Shown piece after piece: positions 1 through 10,800 of a stretch of DNA of 64,000 nucleotides. Both the position numbers and the translations under genes were made by a program. The stretch lies in contig NC_063181.1 in NCBI RefSeq assembly GCF_023159225.1, positions 18,688,073 through 18,752,072 of the forward strand, in the 5' to 3' direction. The stretch is from Perognathus longimembris pacificus (lineage: Eukaryota > Chordata > Mammalia > Rodentia > Heteromyidae). Every line of letters starts with the position of its first letter. Positions within the stretch are counted from its first letter, which is position 1. The notes below the pieces were generated by a model, which searched no databases, was not told the origin of the DNA, and saw nothing but the letters and a program-made list of their open reading frames with translations.

Positions 1-85
1 CTCAATTGGCCTTGAGGAAAAATATTCATGCACTGTCCAGGCCCTGAGTTCATGCTCCAAAACTGGAATAAAAAGAAATAAATAA
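1..85 (+). mobile_element. 3' end of an ID-derived SINE cut by the window edge
   Basis: CCAGGCCCTGAGTTCATGCT and CCAAAACTGGAATAAAAAG are the SINE 3' terminus and A-rich tail. Confidence 0.7.
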
Positions 86-3000
86 AGTGATTTTGATATT
101 TGATTTGGTCAGTTCATCTAATCATGTTTTTCCCCTAATTTATGAGTTCAATTTTATAACTGCACAGTCAATTGTAATTATAAGGAGAACCTGTAGGATA
201 TCAACTTTCTCATACCCAAGAGTTTATTGATAGTTAATCAAAGCACAACTAATCAAATATTTCTAATGAAGGTCTGGGAACCCAGCTATAAGAGCTTTGC
301 TTCTTAAGGCTCTTTGATGAACCACATATTGCCACATAGTGTCATTTTCTTTTCCCATTCCTTTGATCACCTCTATCATCCTGTGTTATACAGGAATGAA
401 AGTCTTCCTCTGATGGCTCTGTACTTCCCATACCACTCATATTATTCAATTTACTATACTTATGTCTTCACCTAAGGACCTCCTGGTTTCTCATAGTTTG
501 ACTTCACATATCTTAAATAATTTCCATTCTCCACTCTGATGCTAGAAATTGCTTCTATTTTAAGGCAACAGAAAGTGACCCTCACAATCATAAAATTAAC
601 CCTAATTAGTGCATGCAAATTACTACTTCCAAAATTTGCCAAGAATTACTTCAGTATGGATGAATGTAAACAGTTAAATTACAGTATCACATCTTCAGAA
701 TCTAATGTAAATGGTCAAATTATACTACCTGAACTCCAGAATCTACATATCTTATTCTAGCAACTATCCTCTCAAGCCCTTAAGTAATGTGAAGTCCTTT
801 ACATATCTACAAGACATCTGGGGATAGGGAAACATGCTTGAAACCCTAGCATTTGGGAGGCTGAGGCAGGAGAACTAATAACATGAGAATAGCCTGCAAC
901 ACACAGCACACACACTCATATATGTATGTATGTATGTATGCATGTGTGCATTTTTGCCTCAAAATATGGATTTTCAACATGGTAGAAGGGTTCTAAATTT
1001 ACTCTAAGCTGTCAAGCCAGAGGGGAGTACAAAAGTCATGTAGGGCCCTCTATGCATCCACATTTATATCTAAAGTCTCAATGAACATGAAGAAATATAT
1101 TTTTGATTGACTGAAGGCTACTTCTATATTCTTTCTGAGAAAATAAGGAAGAAATAGGCTGCTATCTTCTACAGACATGTTAAAAAATCATTTGAAATCT
1201 CTTTTAGAAATATGATCATGGATTTTACTACCTGCTAAATACAACTTAAATAAAACATATCATATACAAATGTACAAGGCAGATGCAGAAAAAATACCCA
1301 TAGGGTTTATGTGTAACTCAGACCTCATCAGCTTGAATCACAGTTGTTTCTGTAGGGCCCATAGACACTAGAGCTTGCCTGAATACGTGGCAAAAAATCA
1401 GGGCACATGGCAGGATCATTTTCTTGGCATCCATTAACAGATTTCTTGCCAGCCCACAGATTCTGTTCTTCCTGACCCATTCCTATAATATAATACCACT
1501 TATGACTGACTCCCACAGCAAGAAAAAAAATGAAGGAACTATCAATACAGAATTTGTTCTTCCAAAATTCTGGCTTTAGAAGTATATTTTCATCATTTGA
1601 ATGAAAAGAAATATATTAATTAGTCAACTCCTAAGGCTATTAAAAAGGTGTAATGGATAAAATGGATATTAAATATAAAAAATTAACAAATTAGAAAACA
1701 GAAAACATAAAGGCAAAAGATTGTTTTTAGAAAAATTAAAAATCCTAAATAAAATAATATATGAAACAGGCAGAAAGCATAATATACATAGTAATTACCA
1801 AAATGGAAGCATAGTATATAATTGGAAATTCCATTAAACATTTGAAAGATCAGATAAATGAAAATGTTATATAGACACTATAGTGAATAGAAAGGTAAGA
1901 AAAACTCACAAATTCATTTTCTAATTTGAGGCATATTATAGAAAAAAAGGGAAACACATCAATTTAACAATGAATATGATGATTACAAATTAGGAATGAA
2001 AGTCAATGAGTATATTAAAAATCATTTCATACTGATTGAGTAGAATTGTTCTAGGAATAATGGCCCAATATGTGAAACCTATTCATATAACACATTGTGA
2101 TAGTAGGGGAGAAAACATATGATTACCTCTAAAATGCTGATGGGTCTAGATTGTAGAAAATGCATTGAAAACAACTCAGCATTTTCATTCTTTTTAAGAC
2201 TGTTCAATGAGATAAAAATAAATGAATATTTTTCTGAATATCAATATGTGACAACTTTCATATAAGTATACATGTACACTTCCATCTCCAAATCACCATC
2301 TTAAATTCTGAAGGAACTAATTGACATTCTCTGCTCAAATCTGGAACAAGACAGCTGTCTCCATCGAGTATGGAACAATATGATGGACACATTAGCTATT
2401 GCCATGGAAAAACCGATTAGAAACAGAACAATACGAAAGAAAAAGGCAAAATGATATCTAATGTGGACGGCATGGTTGGATACCTACAAAAGCCAAGCAA
2501 ACAATTAGAAAATTAAAAAAGAAAAAGGAAAATCCTAGCCTGATCCCTATGTTGTTCGGGGACTTACATGAATTTCTAGCACTTTTGTTACCCAAGTTCA
2601 AACCACGATGTCATAAAGATAACCTTAATCTCGTTTGTGCTTTTAAAATCTACTTTCATTTTGTATTTTGCAGAGTGCACTTTTATCTAAGCAGTTGCTA
2701 AGTGATACAGATGTTGTCTCTCAAATGTCCCTTAACCTCAGTCTTCCATTTCCTGTGCTCTGCCATCATGCTGTTCCTAGGCTGTCTAAATGGCTGCCTG
2801 TGGCAGGTATTCTACTCGTTTCTTGTGTAATTCCCCTGAAATAAAGTCTCAACTTCATGACCCCATTCTCCACAGTAGGCTGCTAACTCACTTTTCAGAT
2901 CTACTTCTGCCTATTATATGCAGTTTGTCTGTATCTGACTTCTGAGTATTCTTTAGATAAGCCTGTACTTGCAGCTCAGTATATTTTAGAATACCCATCC

Positions 3001-3600
3001 TCTAATTAAAAATGATGCTGCTGTATACTAATATCTGAGCACTGTATTAACTGTTTTGCCCTAAGCTGCTACATCCTGTATTACCAGACATGTTTTCTCC
3101 AGTGCTAGTCTCTTAATTTCCCTTTCTATTTATACCTGCTTTCTTTCAGACTTCTGCTTTTATTGACCTTGTTTAAAAGCTCCATGAGAATAGAAAACGA
3201 TTTAGACATATCACATGCAGCTCCAGCATTATGTAGATATGTGCTTTTTAAAATAGTGTGGTTGTCCCAAAGACAAAAATTAATGTTAAGCTCAACTAAG
3301 GGCCTTTCCTTTGTCTATAACTAATTCATATTTCATGTCTTGGTTGTGTTCCATTTGAGCAGGAAGTTTTGTCTTATTAGTGCTGTATTCTCAAGGACTA
3401 TTAGTATTCCTGGGACATGCTACATAATAATAATCCTATGTCTATGGCTGTGGAAAATTAATTGCAAAGAAGCAAAGGCTCAGTGATAGTGTGAGCCAAC
3501 CTTAGGTTCCAGTGACACCTTTCATATTCTATGATAGGAATTGTTACTTTACTTCTGCTGTTTTGTGGATGCAAACTTAAAAACTAATATCAACAGATTA
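86..3600. other. Upstream intergenic sequence
   Basis: AT-rich. A B1-like fragment (CCCTAGCATTTGGGAGGCTG) at about 826-905 and a (TATG)n run at 918-945 are the only repeats I can name. No coding frame is convincing. Confidence 0.5.
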
Positions 3601-3612
3601 CTAGCCACTCCC

Positions 3613-3707
3613 TTTTGTTGTTGTTGTTTGGACTCAGAGCCTGAGCACTGTCACTGGCTTCTTTTTGCTCAAGGCTAGCACTCTACCGCTAAGCCATATT
3701 TCCAACC
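3613..3707 (-). mobile_element. Half-length ID-derived SINE with its own target duplication
   Basis: CTAGCCACTCCCTTTT (3601-3616) / CTAGCCACTCCTTTTT (from 3708) encloses only ~95 bp. The usual middle segment between AAGCCATATT and CAACC is missing or fused. Confidence 0.7.
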
Positions 3708-3719
3708 CTAGCCACTCCT

Positions 3720-4379
3720 TTTTAAATTTTTCTCCTAGAAGTGCAAAAATCCCTGGAAAGAAACAAAGGTATGGGTAGACGGTATAATCAAGGTCAGGCA
3801 GTGGCAATCTGAACGCAAATGGGAATGTGATAAACGAATTGGCAATGCGATACGACGATCCCACTAGTTATTGATTGCTTGTTAACTTCTGATATACTTT
3901 GTTCTGGAAAGCAATTCCTCTGTGATGATGATCTCCTCTGAAGTTTCTTGAAAAATGCCTTGTAAATTCCCATGTTAAGATGCAAATATTCACAATTCAT
4001 AGCATCCAACCTTAAACAGCTTTAGCTGTCTGCAGAAGTCAATGCATTAAGGAGAATTAGAGGAAGGCTGGTGGGACGTGAAGGCGCAGAACACTTTACA
4101 GGGGCCTGGAAGCTATCACTTCCTTCTCCCCAGATGCCCCAAGAGTCCTAAATTTGCAGCTTTGATTGCGGCTAGGAAGGTGTGGGCATTTTGTTTAAAT
4201 GTACTACCTCTAAACATCAAACACAGAACATCAGGGAAGACTCCAAACTACCTGGCCTCGCTGCAATTTTTAACTGAAAAATGAATGGGACAGAAGCGCC
4301 GAAGAAGCAGAAGTCCTAAACTAACGGAGTGAAGAACCCAGAGAGAAGGATGGACCACAGCACCTCCCTTTCTTCAACT
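3720..4379. other. Non-coding stretch upstream of the SPCS3 CpG island
   Basis: No repeat or gene recognised. Probably proximal upstream region of SPCS3. Confidence 0.5.
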
Positions 4380-4446
4380 CCACCAAGGGAGCGAGCAGCT
4401 GAGGAGGCGGGTCTATCTTGAAGCCCCGCCCCTCCCTCGCCCGTCG

Positions 4447-4455
4447 CTGATTGGC
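4447..4455 (-). promoter_or_regulatory. Inverted CCAAT box (NF-Y type)
   Basis: CTGATTGGC is a good inverted CCAAT element about 300 bp upstream of the SPCS3 ATG, at the edge of the CpG island. It is a typical NF-Y site position for a TATA-less promoter. The motif is seen; function is inferred. Confidence 0.6.
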
Positions 4456-4568
4456 GAAGGCGTCAGCTGAGTATGGAAAGGCGGGCTCACGGCTGAAGCT
4501 CTCCACGGGCGCCGTGGGCGTGTGCTGGCGGGTGCGTGCGCGCGTACATGCGTGCGCGTGCGTCGGGG

Positions 4569-4589
4569 AACCGGAAAGGAGGCGGGGCC
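4569..4589 (+). promoter_or_regulatory. ETS-like and GC-box (Sp1-like) sites
   Basis: ACCGGAAAGG (ETS/GABP-like) is followed directly by AGGCGGGGCC (GC box). Adjacent ETS and Sp1 motifs are typical of housekeeping core promoters and probably mark the start-site region of SPCS3, about 170 bp before the ATG. Confidence 0.55.
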
Positions 4590-4753
4590 GCGGCGGCAGC
4601 GGCGGCGCGCGCGGTCCCCGGAACGTGCGCACCGCAGACGGCGCGGATCTCGGGGATCCTGGTCCGCCGCGGGAACGGGGAGAACCCGGGTTCCTGTGTG
4701 AAAGACGGCGACGGCGGCGGCGGTGGGGTGGAAGCTCGTGAGAGACGGTCGCG

Positions 4754-4896
4754 ATGAATACGGTACTGTCGCGGGCGAACTCGCTGTTCGCCTTCTCGCT
4801 GAGCGTGATGGCGGCGCTCACCTTCGGCTGTTTCATCACCACCGCCTTCAAAGACCGGAGCGTCCCGGTGCGGCTGCACGTCTCTCGGATCATGCT
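4754..4896 (+). CDS. SPCS3: SPCS3 coding exon 1
   Basis: This exon encodes residues 1-47 plus two bases of Leu48: the short cytosolic N-terminus, the membrane segment and the start of the luminal domain (…LHVSRIM). The donor is CT|GTGAGTG at 4897, a standard U2-type site. The exon is GC-rich and lies within the CpG island. Confidence 0.96.
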
Positions 4897-7800
4897 GTGA
4901 GTGTGGCCGTCGGGGCCGGGCCCGGGGTGGAGGGGGAGGAAAGTACTGACCCCGGGCGGGCTGGCGGGCGAGGATCGGCGCCCGCACGGCTCCCGGGCTG
5001 CCCTCCGCCCCCCAGGCCCCGCGGCCCCGGCTCGGTCCCCCGCGTGGGCCACATCCCCCGGCGACCCGGCGCCGTCGTCAGTTCCCGGGCTCGCTCTCAA
5101 ATGTGCATCTCGAGCGGTCCGGGAGTCGGTGGCTCCGCCGTCTTCCTGTTCCTCCCTTCTCCCTCACCCGTCCCCGGCCAATGAGGGAGCAACACCGCAG
5201 CAAACCCGCGCCGCCGCCTCCGCCCCCCACCCCGCCCGCCAGACATCCCGCCTGCGCGCCCCGGGGCCCCGTGGGGTCCACGCCAGGCCCGTGGGCAAGG
5301 GAATGGCCGGAGACCCCATCACCACCTGGGCCGGCCCCCGGGGGTGGGCTGGGGAGGGATGGGGAGTGGGAGATGGAGGCTTCGCGGCCGGGGGAGAGCC
5401 CCCCCCCCCCCCCGAGCAACTTAGCCCGGTGGCTTTTGTGTCATTTGTAACCGGAGTTTGTCCGGCTTGACATTCCCCCGTAACCGCGCGGGTCCTCCAA
5501 CCTTCTGCTACTTGTGGCGAACCTGAAGTTAGTCCGCAGATCCCGCCAGGGCGCCAGATCCCATCCTCATTTAAGACTTCTGACAATATTTCATTGGCTT
5601 GTGAAACGTTTGTGGTTTTTTTTTTTTACACTTGTTTCTCTTTAACCAACTACCTGCATAAATCAATGAAGATGTCACACTCACACACAATAGGATGGCA
5701 GGATGGCAGTGTTGATTTCTGCCTCATGTCCCTTTGGCCTCCCACTTACCATTAATTTGCTGTTACTGTGTTCATGATTGTGAGGCCTGGGGTGCCGAGC
5801 TCTACTGCCACTGTCAGCCTTGTGAGGGAGGGCTGCGAAGGGCTTGAGCTGTTTTAAACACTGTGCAAAGGTTTTCTCTTGAGCAAGTCTCTTACTTTCC
5901 CCGGACCTTAATTTTCTTTTGTTTAAGGTATAAAGTAATAATTAACTAGTAGGCTTGGTCTGAGAATTAAGATAAATATGAAAAGTACATAGTAGATTCG
6001 ACATATAGTCAGCATTCTCAAGTAACAGCTGTTCCTGTCTTTTCCACACCACCTGTAGTCGTATGTATCTGCTTGTACCAGTTGTATCTGCCTTAAATCA
6101 AGTTTTAGTTTTTGTTGGGTTTTCGTTAAAGAGTCTCAGGTATATGTATGGGGAAGACCTTTCATATTGAATTAGAATTCTTACCTTATTTTCACACTTC
6201 AGGTTTCTCTGGCTATAATTTTTGCCCTAGTAGAATTGCTCCTTCACTTGTGCACAACTATACATTATTATGTGAATTTTTTGTTAGTACGAAGGGTAGT
6301 AAAACCTGTATTTTTTACTCCTAGAAAAAATGTGGAAGACTTCACTGGACCTAGAGAAAGAAGTGATCTGGGATTCATTACATTTGATATAGCTGTTGAT
6401 ATCCTTCAAGAAACTATTTCTTTGTTTAATGTATAGTTTTGTAATTAGATACATGTTATTCAGCAGTTTGGAAGACTGTGGGTGAGACTACTGTCCAGTC
6501 AATTAAATATTGGTACTTATTTACATTTTCCAGAAACTAAATTTGCAAATCATTTGTTTGAATTTATTTTAAATTCTTCATGGGAACCTTACATTGATCA
6601 AAACTCACACAAAAAAGTTTGGGGAATTTGGGGAAGAGAATATGAAATTACATGAGTTGGATTAAATAAGGAAAAAAATATTACCCAGCTCATCTTGCTT
6701 AGGAATAGTTCATATATAGTCCCAAAGAACCCCCTCTTAGGATGGCAGAGAGAAATACATTTAAAATTAATTACATTTTTAATGATTTGAAGGGCTGGCT
6801 GATACTAGAATCATTATCGTTAAACTATATTAAGATTTTCTTCCTTTTTTCCCCTCCTCCTTTTTGGTAATGAGGTTTGCCTCAAGCCTTTTTGCTTTAC
6901 TTTTCAGATAAGGTCTTCTGCTTTTTCCCTGGATCGGCCTCTGTTCAAGATCCTCCTGCTGCTTAGCAGAAATTACAGGACTTCACCATCTTCCCAGGCT
7001 TCATTTTTTGAAAGAGGGTCTCCTTTACTTTTGCTTCCTAAACAGGTCTTAGACTTAAGTCTTCCCATTTATGCTTCCTAAGTGATGGGATATCAGGTGT
7101 ACACCACCGCATCCTTCACTTGCCTTTCTAAGACCCTGTGATTAAAAATAGTGTTGGAGAGTGAGCATTCCCACTTAGGAAAGCAACTATCTAAACAGTA
7201 AAAGTAGATCATAAGGCTAGGATGGGATTCCTTAAATTTTTCAGAAATAAATTCTGGGGACTCAGAAGTAAACTGGGTATTAATTCTAATGGAGTCTTTT
7301 AAGAAATAGAGATATCATCAGAAATTAGGCTGAACTTGGTGCAGGTTATTTAAAAAACCTACCCAAGTGAGAAGTAGTTTAGACTACTAGGAGAAGTAGA
7401 AGTGATGAAAATTGTGTATATTTTGAGAATTCCACCTATTTTATTTGTGCATCACCTATAGCTAATTCAGAGTTTCTTAGTGACACAGTTGTTAATGTTT
7501 GGAATTTTATCTCTTCTTGTAAAGAATGCTCTTAAATTTCTCAGTTCTAAACAAATGATTTTTAATAAGTACACACAATTATAGGTGAATTGTCGCAAGT
7601 CTGTTGCTTCATTATGTAAATGCACATACCAAATGACCACAATTTAAATTTGTGCATATTTAAATCCAAATATCCACTTTGGTCAATTGTTAATAATGGC
7701 ACCAGTCTTGTGGTTAACTGGGGGAGTTAGTCTCTACCCAAAGCAGAATGGAGCCAAATAATGTTCAGTTGTCTCTTCCCAAGGCAATTTATGTATTGAG

Positions 7801-10800
7801 ATGTTTTGATCTGTATGGGCATGTAACCAAAAGCAACTTACATAATTCATTATGTTTCGTTAAGTACTTGAGAAGAGTGTTTACTTTATTGTTAACTTTA
7901 AATGATAGTGATGGGGTTCACCCTTAGAACTTCAGTGAATCAGTGGTTCGAAGTAAGTCCATTCTTTTGGACTTACTGGCTTATTATAGAAAAATACGTT
8001 TTGGATTTATTTTCCTTTATTATGGAAGTGTTTCAGTTAGTAATGTTTGCATTTGCTGGGAAGAAAGCAGATCATTTGTTTGGTTTTGGAATGGGCTGTA
8101 TTTATAAAATACATCTTCTAAAGATGCTTACTTTAAATCTTTTTATTAGTAGCTCAGTATGGTTCTAGGCCAATTTGTTTTTAGTATTAATATGTATCAC
8201 TACTATAAATATCACTAAGATCTCTTTAAAATTTTTGTGCTGCCTGGTAATTTGTATATTCCTTAATTTGTTCACATCTAGAGAATATATTTGATTGGAA
8301 TGTTAAGCAGTTATTTCTTTATTTATCAGCAGAATATTCAACAAAAAATAATGTAAGTATATAGAAATATATTCATAGTTACATATCCCTACTCTTTATG
8401 AAATAATAGAATTTTTTTCAGTGCATTGCACGGACTAGTAAAAAATTGTAAGTGTATATAGAAATGTCTATTAATAGTTTTTTTCCTTTAGTAAAACCCC
8501 GTTGGTCTATATGTCCCATCTCTACCGTTGTGTGCAGAAGGGTGTTCATGGAAAGTGATAAGTGGATATACAAGGAAAATAATTTAAAGTGTTGATGTAT
8601 TTCTCAATTTAAAGTAAAAGGCAGAGAATTTAAGCTTTGCTAATACTTTCTCTGTAAACTGGCATTGATACTTAAGTTTACTATATGTAAGAAACTCAGA
8701 TCTTCTAATAACATGCGAAATTCTGGTAGAAGGGAAAGAATTCTGTAGGTCAATTGTTGAACAGGTTATATGACAGCCAATTGTCTAAATATATTGAGCA
8801 TTTTGTAATAATACCACATTACATAAGTGAATCATATCGTACACTTTTCCTAGATGTTATAAAATGGTAAAATAGCTATTAATGATTTCCTGTAAAGAAA
8901 ACCGAGAGTAAAGATATTGTTCTAAGTACATGTAAATAATAGTAAAATGGCAGAAACGTTGTTCTTTTTTTCTTGATGTTAAGTCTGATTACAGGACTGA
9001 AACACAAAAAGATAAGTAACCTAAGAAGTTTGATGAAAAAATAAAACATTGGTTAAGAAAACTTATCGATGATACTAACAAATAATAGTACATGTTTTGT
9101 ATAAGCATAATAAAGGTGCATGTTTTTGCAAGTTTGGCTCAAAATAATTCATGTTCAAAAGTTGGGCTCTATATCCAGTGGTAAGATGAGAAATGATGTT
9201 GCTGAAACCTGAGTTATGTGTGAATGAGGAGGTGACACTGCAGCTCAGCAATGGATTGTTTGATGTAAAATATTCTCTTTACATAATTAAAATTAGCTCT
9301 TTGGCAGCATAATTGAATCAACAAAATTTAAGATTTGTTACTAAAACTCTTATTATCAGGATGCATAATCAAAAACCTCTTACGATTATTAAAGTATTTT
9401 GAATCCATCTTAGTACTAAAAGTTATATTTTTCTGTTTAAAAAATCAAAAATGTGAATTTTTGTAGTCTTTTAAGTCATGTCTAATATCTTTTGGGGATT
9501 ATGTCCCTTTATTTTAAAATTATATTAGACTCATTAGTCTTGAGTACTTGAACTTGTTGATAAGTTTAAGAATGAAACACTATTGCACTATTAGGTTAAG
9601 ATATTAAATGATTAGTTTATGATTGAATGTATAGTGTTACAGAACATTTGTTGCAGATAGGGTACATCTTGAGATATTTTAATAGAATATTGTTAAATTG
9701 TTTTAGTTTTTTTTTTTTTTACTGTTGATCTAAAGACAGACCTAAATATGGAAGTGAAATATATGAAGTTAAAATGTTGTTTATATCTTATTTTGAAACC
9801 AGTCTGGTTTCGAACCATGATCCTCAGATCTCAGCCTCCTGAGTAGCTAGGATTACAGGCCTGAGCCATCAGTGTCCAGATATATGCCATGTGTTTTGTT
9901 AAGCACTGGGAATACTAGGATAAATAACTTTCAACCTCTGACCGTCAGAATTAGCACATGATATACAGAAAAAGCTGTTCTTGAAGATGAAACTAACTAC
10001 ATAAACATAGTTTTTAAAAAATTGAAATAAATGTTACCCCTATGAAAAAATACCTAAGTTATGATTGTTATTCTGTGTTGCCTCAGAATAACTTGAAAAA
10101 TAGTATTAACTTAGAACTTGACAGATTATTGCTTTGGTGAGTAGTAAAAATAAAATACTCATAATGCTAATACGTTTTGTGTTTTTTCAGTCTTTATGTT
10201 TGTGTTTGAAGTTATAGACTTTAAGGTAAATATAAACTTGTTATAGATCTCTTCTTGGTTCTTATTAGGAAATTTTCTTATCACCCTGGGCAATCAGATT
10301 GCCTTGCAAGCCAATGTATGGCTGCTTAAGATTGAGATTTAGTATCATTCACAAATGTGTTTTCATTTTAAGTCTCTAATTTTTTGAATTTGTTTGTGAT
10401 ATGTTGAAATATAGTGGCTTTAAATAATTGTCTACCCTAAAAATTTGCAATGACATAATAATGCATTTTTTCATATAAAGAAAAAAATCTTGAGCCTTTA
10501 TTTCTTAGTGATTCCTTTAGTGATTTAAAATTTGAAAGGTGCACCAACTTTCTTTTATGTATCTGTGGTTGTCATTTTATATGTTTCAGAATGTTAGCAA
10601 GTTCATCAAAGTTGCATCATTTCAGGTGTCAAACTATTTTCTTACTAATACTGCTTGCTAATTGGAAGTGATACTTGCTACTTCTGATTTACCTAATTTT
10701 TGTTTTAATGTAGGCTCTGAACCAAGTTGTCCTTTGGGACAAGATTGTTTTGAGAGGCGATAATCCGAAGCTGCTGTTGAAAGACATGAAAACAAAATAT

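Larger units (their letters stand above)
4380..5460 (+). promoter_or_regulatory. SPCS3: CpG-island promoter, 5'UTR and start of intron 1 of SPCS3
   Basis: The sequence changes abruptly from AT-rich to very GC- and CpG-rich. The island covers the probable promoter, the 5'UTR, exon 1 and ~560 bp of intron 1. No TATA box is evident, as expected for a housekeeping promoter with dispersed start sites. The 5'UTR just before the ATG contains short CGG/CGA repeats (4700-4725). Both strands read as long open frames here because stop codons are rare in GC-rich DNA; those frames have no protein support. A run of about 17 C lies at 5398-5414 in intron 1. Confidence 0.9.
6399..8275 (+). other. SPCS3: SPCS3 intron 2: U12-type AT-AC intron
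   Basis: The donor is G|ATATCCTTC at 6399-6407. The branch site TTCCTTAAT lies at 8259-8267, ~9-10 nt before the terminal AC at 8274-8275 (TTCAC|ATC). All three elements match the minor-spliceosome consensus. There is no polypyrimidine tract before the acceptor, as expected for a U12 intron. The intron contains one old SINE relic near 6890-7130. Confidence 0.92.

Noticed and set aside
4321..5470. Many long open frames on both strands, up to 259 residues.
   Set aside because: They lie in the CpG island, where stop codons are rare, overlap one another in several frames, and are low-complexity Pro/Arg/Gly/Ala. Only the SPCS3 exon 1 frame has protein support.
6395..6396. A GT that could be read as a U2-type donor (GCT|GTTGAT), paired with CTAG|AG at 8281.
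   Set aside because: The donor is poor, and this pairing breaks the reading frame and loses the conserved DLENIF residues. The AT-AC pairing keeps both.
6236..6436. A 66-residue open frame through exon 2.
   Set aside because: Only 6325-6398 is exon. The rest is intron read-through, and the apparent extension past 6398 ignores the AT-AC donor.
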